From assembly GCA_020723405.1 (NCBI GenBank), contig DYIY01000017.1, positions 1-64,000 of the forward strand: a DNA stretch of 64,000 nucleotides, written 5' to 3'. Both the position numbers and the translations under genes were made by a program. Positions 24,867-32,208 of this stretch are shown one piece after another. Origin of the DNA: Thiobacillus denitrificans (GTDB lineage: Bacteria; Pseudomonadota; Gammaproteobacteria; Burkholderiales; Thiobacillaceae). Each line of letters starts with the position of its first letter. Positions within the stretch are counted from its first letter, which is position 1. Under the pieces are notes generated by a model. That model was not told the origin of the DNA. It worked only from the letters and a program-made list of their open reading frames with translations, and did not search any database.

Positions 24867-25952
24867 ATGACCCGCATCCTCGCCTTCCTCCTCCTGGCAG
24901 CCAGCTTCCTGGCCGCCCCAGCCCTGGCCGAGCGCATCAAGGACCTGGCCGGCATCGACGGCATCCGCCCCAACCAATTGGTGGGCTACGGCGTGGTGGT
25001 GGGCCTGGACAACACCGGCGACAGTTCCGCCCTCACCTCCCAGGGCCTGTCCAACCTCATGGGCAACCTGGGCCTCACCCCGGGCCAGAGCCCCTCCAGC
25101 AAGAACGCCGCCTCGGTCATCGTCACCGCCACCCTGCCGCCCTTCGCCAAGCCCGGCCAGCCCATCGACGTCACCGTCTCCGCCCTGGGCGGCGCCAAGA
25201 GCCTGCGCGGCGGCACCCTGCTCATGACCCCCCTGAAGGGCGCCGACGGCCAGATCTACGCCCTGGCCCAGGGCAACCTGCTGGTGGGGGGCGCCGGCGC
25301 CTCCGCCGGCGGTTCCTCGGCCCAGATCAACCACCTGTCCGCCGGGCGCATTCCCTCCGGCGCCACCGTGGAGCGCTCGGTGGCCACCCAGGTGGGCCAG
25401 GGCGACTTCGTCCAGCTGGAACTGCGGGACGCCGACTTCACCACCGCCAACCGGGTGGTGGAGGCCATCGACCGGGGCATGGGCAAGGGCGTGGCCCTGG
25501 CCCTGGACAGCCGGGTCATCCGCGTCCGGGCCCCCGCCGACCCGGGCCAGCGGGTGGCCTTCCTGGCCCGTCTGGAGAACCTGAACCTGAATCCGGGCAC
25601 CCCCACCCCCCGGGTCATCATCAACCCCCGCACCGGTTCCATCGTCATGAACCAGCTGGTCACCGTGGAACAGTGCGCCATCGCCCACGGCAACCTGTCG
25701 GTCACCATCACCGCCGAGCCCCAGGTGTCCCAGCCCAATGCCCTGGCCGGCGGCGACACCGTGGTGACCCAGAAGGCGGACGTGCAGGTGAAGAACGAGA
25801 AGGGCGAACTGGTGGTGCTGCCGTCCTCCGCCTCCCTCAACGAAGTGGTCAAGGCCCTCAACGCCATCGGTGCCACCCCCCAGGACCTGTTGGCCATCCT
25901 CCAGGCCATGAAGGCCTCCGGCGCCCTCAAGGCCGAGCTGGACGTGATCTGA
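24867..25952 (+). CDS. flgI: Flagellar P-ring protein FlgI
   Basis: A 361-residue periplasmic protein with signal peptide ILAFLLLAASFLAAPALA and the family opening ERIKDLAGIDGIRPNQLVGY, GLDNTGDSS, and C-terminal LNAIGATPQDLLAILQAMKA. It forms the peptidoglycan-level bushing around the rod, aided by FlgA. Starts 14 bases after flgH. Confidence 0.96.
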   Translation: MTRILAFLLLAASFLAAPALAERIKDLAGIDGIRPNQLVGYGVVVGLDNTGDSSALTSQGLSNLMGNLGLTPGQSPSSKNAASVIVTATLPPFAKPGQPIDVTVSALGGAKSLRGGTLLMTPLKGADGQIYALAQGNLLVGGAGASAGGSSAQINHLSAGRIPSGATVERSVATQVGQGDFVQLELRDADFTTANRVVEAIDRGMGKGVALALDSRVIRVRAPADPGQRVAFLARLENLNLNPGTPTPRVIINPRTGSIVMNQLVTVEQCAIAHGNLSVTITAEPQVSQPNALAGGDTVVTQKADVQVKNEKGELVVLPSSASLNEVVKALNAIGATPQDLLAILQAMKASGALKAELDVI

Positions 25953-25959
25953 GGCCGCC

Positions 25960-26949
25960 ATGCTCGCCGCCGCCCTGCCCGAAAGCCTGGCCGTGGATCT
26001 GGCCGACGCCCGGTCCCTCAAGGCCCGGGCAGCCGCCGGCGACAAGGAATCCCTGGCCGGTGCCGCCCGCCAGTTCGAGGCCCTGATGATCGCCCAGATG
26101 CTGAAGACCCTGCGGGAGACCCGCTTCAGCAGCGAGGACGACCCCCTGGACGGCGGCGAGAGCATGAAGCTCTACCGGGGCCTGCTGGACCAGCAATGGG
26201 CCACCTCCATGGCCAAGGGCCGGGGCCTGGGCTTCGCCGACATGCTGGTGAAGCATCTGGAACGCCAGGCCGGCATTCCCGCCCCCACCACCGCCGGCCA
26301 CCCGGCGCCGACGGGGGAGGGCGGCAGTTCCAGCGCAGCGCCCGCAGCCGTTTCCGGGGCAGCCCCGACCGCTCCCCCTGCCCTGTCCGGCGACTGGCAA
26401 CGCCGCCCCGCCGACGCCGCTCCCGCCTGGCAGAAGACCGTCCCCGCCGCCGCCGGCCAGGAGACGGTCGCCCCGCCCCAGGACGCCGCCGAGCGCAAGC
26501 AGCGCTTCCTGGACAGCCTGCGTCCCCATGCCGAGGCCGCCCAACAGACCACCGGGGTGCCGGCCCGCTTCATCCTGGCCCAGGCTGCCCTGGAGTCGGG
26601 TTGGGGTGCCCGGGAGATCAAGGACGGGGAGGGCAGGACCAGCCACAACCTGTTCGGCATCAAGGCCGGCAAGAGCTGGGATGGGGCCGCCGTGGAGACC
26701 ACCACCACCGAATACCGGGGCGGCCTGGCCACCAAGCTTACCCAGCGCTTCCGCAGCTACGCCGATTACGCTGCCGCCTTCAGCGACTACGCCAACCTGC
26801 TCAAGGCGCGCTATGCCGATGCCCTGGCCGCCGGCCAGGATGCGGCGGGCTTCGCCGACGGCCTGGCCGCCGGTGGCTACGCCACCGACCCGGCTTACGC
26901 CGGCAAACTGAAGGCCGTCATCGCCAGCGTGGCGAACGCCGGCCTGTAA
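25960..26949 (+). CDS. flgJ: Bifunctional rod-cap / peptidoglycan hydrolase FlgJ
   Basis: A 329-residue dual-domain protein. The N-terminal rod-scaffold part has ARQFEALMIAQMLKTLRETR; a Pro/Ala-rich linker follows (about residues 105-175); the C-terminal glucosaminidase domain has FILAQAALESGWGAREI with the catalytic glutamate and NLFGIKAG, YRGGLATKLTQRFRSYADYA. It cuts the wall so the rod can pass. The two-domain form is typical of beta- and gammaproteobacteria. Confidence 0.95.
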   Translation: MLAAALPESLAVDLADARSLKARAAAGDKESLAGAARQFEALMIAQMLKTLRETRFSSEDDPLDGGESMKLYRGLLDQQWATSMAKGRGLGFADMLVKHLERQAGIPAPTTAGHPAPTGEGGSSSAAPAAVSGAAPTAPPALSGDWQRRPADAAPAWQKTVPAAAGQETVAPPQDAAERKQRFLDSLRPHAEAAQQTTGVPARFILAQAALESGWGAREIKDGEGRTSHNLFGIKAGKSWDGAAVETTTTEYRGGLATKLTQRFRSYADYAAAFSDYANLLKARYADALAAGQDAAGFADGLAAGGYATDPAYAGKLKAVIASVANAGL

Positions 26950-26959
26950 GGAGAAAACC

Positions 26960-28579
26960 ATGGGATCCGGCATCTTCGGCGTCGCCCTCTCGGGCCTGAG
27001 CGCGGCCCAGATGGGCATCGCCACCACCGAGCACAACATCGCCAACGTCAATACCGAGGGCTACCGCCGCCAGCAGGTCAGCTTCTCGGCCCTGACGCCC
27101 CAGTACACCGGCTCGGGCTATCTGGGCACCGGCGTGGGTGTGGACACGGTGCGCAGCCTCTACAGCCAGTTCCTGGACGGCGAAGTGCTGCTCAACCAGG
27201 CCCAGCTCTCCCGTTACCAGACCTATGCCGCCTATGCCAGCCAGGTGGATTCCCTGCTGGGCAGCGACAGCAGCAGCCTCAACACCTCCTTGGAGAGCTT
27301 TTTCGCCGCCGTGAGCGAGGTGGCCAACGACCCCACCTCCAACGCCGCCCGGCAGGTGCTCCTCTCCTCCGGCAGCACCCTGACCGGCCTGGTGAACACC
27401 CTGGACAACCAGTTGCGCGGCTACATCGAGGCCAGCAACAAGGACATCGACGCCCTGGTGGACCAGGTCAACATCTACTCGGGCCAGATCGCCCAGCTCA
27501 ACAGCGACATCAGCAAGGCCGAAGCGGGCACCGGCCAGCCGGCCAACGATCTGCGCGACCAGCGGGACACCCTGGTGAGCCAGTTGAACGAACTGATCAA
27601 CGTCTCCCTGGTGGAACAGTCCGACGGCACCACCAACCTGTACATCGGCAGCGGCCAGGCCCTGGTGGTGGGGGCCTCGGCCTACAGCATGAGCACCGTG
27701 GCCGACCCGGACGACAGCAGCCTGTTGCTGCCCGCCCTGGACGTGGGGGGCACCACCCTCATCCTCGACTCCAATCTGGTCAACGGCGGCCAGATGGGCG
27801 GCATCCTGGCGGTGCGGGAAGAAGTGATCCAGCCCGCCCTGGACGACCTGAACCGCATCAGCCTGTCCATCGCCCTGGAGTTCAACGCCATCCACAGCGC
27901 CGGCCTGGATTACAACCTCAACGCGGGCACCGACTTCTTCACCAATCCCCTGGTCGCCGACGCCGGCAATACCGGCACCCTCACCCTGGCCCTGGGTGAT
28001 GACCTGGACTTGCAGAACAGCGATTACACCCTGACTTACGACGGCACCGACTACACCCTCACCCGGGCCACCGACGGCGCCACCTTCACCGGCACCCTGG
28101 CCGCCGTCACCGCCAACGAGGGCTTCACCCTGACGGTGGGCACCGCACCCGCGGCCGGCGACTCCTGGACCCTGAACCTGGGGGATTACTCCCGGGACAT
28201 GGCCACCCTCATCACCGATCCCAACCTGGTGGCGGCCGCCGGCGCCACCGCCGACGGCCCCGGGGACAACAGCAACGCCCTGGCCCTGTTGGCCCTGCAA
28301 ACCAGCGCCATCCTCAACAACGGCACCGTCACCTTCGCCGAGGCCTACAGCCAGACGGTGAGCCGCACCGCCAGCCTGGCCGCCAGCGCCGACCTGAACG
28401 TGACCACCTACACCAGCCTCACCGACCTGGCGGTCAGCGCCCAGCAGAACGTTTCCGGCGTCAACCTGGATGAGGAGGCGGTCAACCTGATCCGTTTCCA
28501 GCAGGCCTACCAGGCGGCGGCCCGGGCCATGCAGGTGGCCAGCAGCCTGTTCGACGACCTGCTCGGCATCATCAGCTAA
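26960..28579 (+). CDS. flgK: Flagellar hook-filament junction protein FlgK (HAP1)
   Basis: A 539-residue protein. N-terminal IFGVALSGLSAAQMGIATTE and HNIANVNTEGYRRQ; C-terminal SGVNLDEEAVNLIRFQQAYQ, AAARAMQVA. Its chaperone FlgN is encoded on the opposite strand at 16228. Usual length and position before flgL. Confidence 0.96.
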   Translation: MGSGIFGVALSGLSAAQMGIATTEHNIANVNTEGYRRQQVSFSALTPQYTGSGYLGTGVGVDTVRSLYSQFLDGEVLLNQAQLSRYQTYAAYASQVDSLLGSDSSSLNTSLESFFAAVSEVANDPTSNAARQVLLSSGSTLTGLVNTLDNQLRGYIEASNKDIDALVDQVNIYSGQIAQLNSDISKAEAGTGQPANDLRDQRDTLVSQLNELINVSLVEQSDGTTNLYIGSGQALVVGASAYSMSTVADPDDSSLLLPALDVGGTTLILDSNLVNGGQMGGILAVREEVIQPALDDLNRISLSIALEFNAIHSAGLDYNLNAGTDFFTNPLVADAGNTGTLTLALGDDLDLQNSDYTLTYDGTDYTLTRATDGATFTGTLAAVTANEGFTLTVGTAPAAGDSWTLNLGDYSRDMATLITDPNLVAAAGATADGPGDNSNALALLALQTSAILNNGTVTFAEAYSQTVSRTASLAASADLNVTTYTSLTDLAVSAQQNVSGVNLDEEAVNLIRFQQAYQAAARAMQVASSLFDDLLGIIS

Positions 28580-28589
28580 GGAGGCAGCC

Positions 28590-29510
28590 ATGCGCATCGC
28601 GTCCACCACCTTCTACCAGGGCAGCCTGTCCGGCATCCTGGACAACCAGAGCAGCATCGCCCGCCTCAACCAGCAGATCGCCGCCGACCAGCGCATCCTG
28701 GCCCCCAAGGACGATCCCCTGGCCACCGAAAAGATTCTGGGGCTGTCCACCCGGGTGGCCGCCCGGGCCCAGTTCGTCAACAACCAGGATCGGGCCCTGT
28801 TCGCCCTGTCCTACGAAAGCACCGTCCTCCAGGAACTGGACAAGACCCTCAACGATGCCCGGGCCGTACTGGTGGGCATGGGGGATTCCTTCGATCAGAC
28901 CATCCTGGATTCCGGCGCCCAGGAACTGCAATCCCTGGCCCAGCACATCCTGGACCTGGCCAACACCCGGGATCCGGGCGGCAACTACATCTTCGGCGGC
29001 TTCGATACCGTCAACGAGCCCTACGCCAACCCCCTGGACGGCACCACCAGCGCCACCACCTACGGTGGCACCCCCAACCCGGGCGGTACCCGCGCCATCG
29101 AAGTGGAAGTGAGCCGGCAGATCCAGGTCAACGACAACCTGGATTCAGTCATGCAGAGCGGCGTGGCCGGCAGCGACCTGCTCCAGGAACTGGACGACGC
29201 CATCGCCACCCTCCAGGGCGGCGTGCTGGACCAGGCCGACATCGACGGCTGGCTGGCGGTCATCGACGACGCCATCGCCAACCTGGACCTCATCAACCAC
29301 CGGGTGGCCGCCGCCTACGCCGAAGTGGAAGACGTGCAGGAAACCACCAAGTCCCTGCTTACCCAGGAACAGAACGCCCTGTCGGATCTGCTCCTGCTGG
29401 ACGAAACCTCGGCCATCGCCGAACTGCAAAGCCGCATGACCAGCCTGGAAGCGGCCCAGCAGGCCTTCGGCATGACTTCCAGCCTGTCCCTGTTCAATTA
29501 CATCGGCTGA
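28590..29510 (+). CDS. flgL: Flagellar hook-filament junction protein FlgL (HAP3)
   Basis: A 306-residue flagellin-like protein: RIASTTFYQGSLSGILDNQS, with the family LAPKDDPLATEKILGLSTRV, and C-terminal EAAQQAFGMTSSLSLFNYIG. It links FlgK to the filament. Last gene of the run; its 3' end overlaps the convergent sfsA by 13 bases. No flagellin gene lies in the window. Confidence 0.95.
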   Translation: MRIASTTFYQGSLSGILDNQSSIARLNQQIAADQRILAPKDDPLATEKILGLSTRVAARAQFVNNQDRALFALSYESTVLQELDKTLNDARAVLVGMGDSFDQTILDSGAQELQSLAQHILDLANTRDPGGNYIFGGFDTVNEPYANPLDGTTSATTYGGTPNPGGTRAIEVEVSRQIQVNDNLDSVMQSGVAGSDLLQELDDAIATLQGGVLDQADIDGWLAVIDDAIANLDLINHRVAAAYAEVEDVQETTKSLLTQEQNALSDLLLLDETSAIAELQSRMTSLEAAQQAFGMTSSLSLFNYIG

Positions 29511-30220
29511 GGCCTGGGCGCCAGGCGCACCGGCAAGCGCCGCGCCAGGGTGATGCCCCGGGGGCTCAGGCGGGCGCCCAGGGCGAAGAGTTCCACGCCC
29601 TGGCGGGCCGCCGCCCGCAAGCGCCGGCCGAATTCCGGGTCGATGTGGTCGGCGGGCGCCACCTCCTCCACATCCTCCCGTTGCACGCAGAACACCACGG
29701 CGGCCCGGCCCCCGGCCGCCACGACGGCGGACAGTTCGTCCAGGTGCTTGTGGGCCCGTTCGCTCACCGCGTCGGGGAAGAAACCCTGCCCGCCATCGGC
29801 GGCTGCCGTCAGATTCTTCACCTCCACGTAGCAGGGGCCTCCGGGGAAGTCCAACAACAGGTCGGTGCGGCTCCGGGCAGACAGGCGGGCCTCCATGCGC
29901 AAGCCGGTGAACCCGGCCAGTTCGGCGATCAGACCGGCCTCCAGCGCTTCCCGGACCAGTGCGTTGGCCCGTCCGGTATGGATGCCCACCCAACCTCCCC
30001 GGGGGCCTTCCGCCAACTCCCAGGTCCAGGCCAGCTTGCGCGCCGGGTTGTCCGCAGGGGACAGCCAGGCCCGGCTGCCCGGCCGGTTCACACCCAGCAT
30101 GGAACCGGTATTCGGACAGTGGGCCACCACCGTCTCGCCGGAATCCAGCCGCATGTCGGCCAGGAAGCGCTGGTAGCGGCGGAGCAGGACTGCGGGGGTC
30201 AGGGGACGGGCGAATTCCAT
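29498..30220 (-). CDS. sfsA: SfsA family nuclease-like protein
   Basis: A 240-residue protein with CPNTGSMLGVNRPG, DNPARKLAWTWEL, HTGRANALVREALEAG and KNLTAAADGGQGFFPDAVSE followed by AHKHLDEL, all SfsA marks. SfsA has an OB fold plus a PD-(D/E)XK nuclease core and was first described as affecting sugar fermentation; its exact role is unsettled. Convergent with flgL. Confidence 0.93.
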   Translation of the reverse strand: MEFARPLTPAVLLRRYQRFLADMRLDSGETVVAHCPNTGSMLGVNRPGSRAWLSPADNPARKLAWTWELAEGPRGGWVGIHTGRANALVREALEAGLIAELAGFTGLRMEARLSARSRTDLLLDFPGGPCYVEVKNLTAAADGGQGFFPDAVSERAHKHLDELSAVVAAGGRAAVVFCVQREDVEEVAPADHIDPEFGRRLRAAARQGVELFALGARLSPRGITLARRLPVRLAPRPQPM

Positions 30221-30311
30221 GGTTCAGGCCAGGGGATGGGTTTGAGTCGGCGCATGGACAACTGTCCGGGCCTGGTGTATTTCTAAACCTATAGGATGTA
30301 CTACTAATACA

Positions 30312-30358
30312 TTCCCGGCAGGGCGCCAGTTCGCCGCCAGCCGGGAAGACGTTTTTTT
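30312..30358 (+). terminator. Terminator-like hairpin with T7 run, no gene in front
   Basis: TTCCCGGC (30312-30319) pairs with GCCGGGAA (30340-30347), an inner GGCG/CGCC adds to the stem, and seven T follow at 30352-30358. It points along the plus strand, yet no plus-strand gene ends here: flgL ended 800 bases earlier and sfsA lies opposite. It could end a small RNA starting near 30260-30300, or be an attenuator in the leader of the next gene. Confidence 0.5.
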
Positions 30359-30513
30359 GCATCAGCCGGTCGAGGTAACTTCCCCGTTGTGAATCCCCTC
30401 ACAGTTTATTGAACCACCCTGCTGTACGGTGTCGGCATCTTCCGAGCCGCCCATCGTGTCCCGGCATAAGGCATCAGAAGCCCCCATACCCGCTTTTTTC
30501 CAAGGAGCCTGTC

Positions 30514-31926
30514 ATGCGCATCACCCTTAAATCCCTGAACGTCGCCCTGCTGGCCCTGGGCTGTGGCAGTCTGGCCACCGTCAGCCTGGCCGAATCCCGC
30601 TATTACGATCCGAGCAATGCGGCCTCGAACCAGGGCAAGACCACCAACTACGAGTTGTACCGCACCATCGGCTGCCCGGGCCAGGGTCTGTTCGAGAAGA
30701 ACTGCGTCGAGGAAACCCCGGCCCCGGTGGCCAAGAAGGCTCCTCCCGCGCCTGCCTGTCCCCTGCCCGCCGGTGCGGTCACCGGCGACAAGGTGCCCAG
30801 CGGTGCCAAGGCTGGCGAGTGCTACGCCAAGGTGGCCAAGCCCGCCACCTTCCGCACCGAAGCCACCCGCAAGCTGGTGAAGGAAGCCGGTGAGCGCATC
30901 GAGACCGTGCCCGCCAAGTACGAGACGGTGAAGGAGAAGGTCCTGGTGAAGGAAGCCAGCGAGCGCATCGAGATCCTGCCTCCCGTCTACAAGGCCGTGA
31001 AGGTGCGGGTGCAGAGCGAGGAAATCCAGGAAGTCGTGCCCGCCGTCTATGAGACGGTGAAGGAGAAAGTCCTGGTCAAGGAAGCCAGCACCCGGCTGGA
31101 GGAAGTGCCCGCGGTGTACGAGACCGTGGAAGAGAAGGTGCTGGTGAAGCCCGCCAGCCGCAAGGCCATCGAAGTGCCGGCCGTGTACGAGACCGTCACA
31201 GAGAAGAAGCTGGTCCGGGAGGCCTACACCACCTGGAAACCCGGTACCCAGACCAACATCCAGAAGGTGGACACCAGCACCGGCCAGATCATGTGCCTGG
31301 TGGAAGTGCCCGCCGAATACCAGGATGTCACCCGCCAGGTGGTGAAGAGCCCGGCCACCGTGCGCTACGAGGACATCCCGGCGGAGTACCAGACCGTCAA
31401 GAAGACCGTATTGAAATCCGCTGCCGCCACCAGGACCGTGCAGATTCCCGCCGAGTACGCCGAACGGGAAGTGAAGAAGCTGGTTAAGCCCGCCACCACC
31501 GTGACCAAGGTGGTGCCCGTGGACTACGAGCGGGAGATCATGACCGTGGTGCAGCCCGCCACCGAGAAGCGCATCCCCATCCCGGCCGAATACGCCGAGC
31601 GGGAAGTGACCAAGCTGGTGGCTGCGGCCAAGGAAGTGCGCGTGCCCGTCCCCGCCGAATACGCCGACGTGCCCAAGGAAGTGCTGGTCTGCCCGGTGCA
31701 GGAATATTGGGTGCAGGTGCTGTGCGACGTGAACGCCACCCCGGCCAAGGTGACCGACATCCAGAAGGCCCTGAAGGCCGCCGGTTTCGACCCCGGCTCC
31801 GCCAACGGCCAGTTGGACGCCGCCACCATGAAGGCCGTGGCCGACTTCCAGAAGTCCAAGGGCCTGGCCCAGGACGGCTACGTCAGCGTGGAAACCGTGC
31901 GGGCCCTGGGGTTGACCCCCAACTGA
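30514..31926 (+). CDS. Secreted repeat protein with C-terminal peptidoglycan-binding domain
   Basis: A 470-residue protein: signal peptide (SLNVALLALGCGSLATVSLA), a short Cys-containing head, then about ten repeats of roughly 25 residues built on VPAVYETVKEKVLVKEAS, variously VPAEY..., IPAEY..., and a final PG_binding_1 domain (VTDIQKALKAAGFDPGSANG, DAATMKAVADFQKSKGLAQD). The repeat units alternate Pro-Ala-x-Tyr and Lys-Val-Leu-Val, likely beta-rich. It probably spans or decorates the periplasm while gripping the wall. AAGGAG precedes ATG 30514. Function is not known. Terminator at 32094. Confidence 0.85.
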   Translation: MRITLKSLNVALLALGCGSLATVSLAESRYYDPSNAASNQGKTTNYELYRTIGCPGQGLFEKNCVEETPAPVAKKAPPAPACPLPAGAVTGDKVPSGAKAGECYAKVAKPATFRTEATRKLVKEAGERIETVPAKYETVKEKVLVKEASERIEILPPVYKAVKVRVQSEEIQEVVPAVYETVKEKVLVKEASTRLEEVPAVYETVEEKVLVKPASRKAIEVPAVYETVTEKKLVREAYTTWKPGTQTNIQKVDTSTGQIMCLVEVPAEYQDVTRQVVKSPATVRYEDIPAEYQTVKKTVLKSAAATRTVQIPAEYAEREVKKLVKPATTVTKVVPVDYEREIMTVVQPATEKRIPIPAEYAEREVTKLVAAAKEVRVPVPAEYADVPKEVLVCPVQEYWVQVLCDVNATPAKVTDIQKALKAAGFDPGSANGQLDAATMKAVADFQKSKGLAQDGYVSVETVRALGLTPN

Positions 31927-32093
31927 GCGGGACCCGGCGGCAATCCGGCGCGGCCGTCCCGGGCCGTTCCGTGCGGGCGCTGACCTCCAGTCCGCGTCCG
32001 CTGACACCCGGCAAGCCGGGGTCCAGGGACGCCGCCCCGATGGGGCGGACGCCTTCTGGATGCCGGCCCGGGCCAGTATGGCGATGCACATGG
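31927..32093. other. Gap before terminator, no gene seen
   Basis: The 3' untranslated region of the repeat-protein gene. It is GC-rich with no open frame of credible composition and ends in the strong terminator at 32094-32125. Confidence 0.4.
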
Positions 32094-32125
32094 AAAAGGG
32101 CGCTGGCGACAGCGCCCTTTTTTTT
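32094..32125 (+). terminator. Strong intrinsic terminator
   Basis: AAAAGGGCGCTG pairs perfectly with CAGCGCCCTTTT around a GCGA tetraloop, followed by TTTT. It ends transcription of the repeat protein gene 168 bases after its stop. Confidence 0.93.
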
Positions 32126-32208
32126 GATCCTGTCCGCTCGGCCGACGTTGGCCTTGGGTAAGGGGTAACATAGGACCGGTTCGTTCCGGCTTCATCGCAC
32201 GCCACGCA

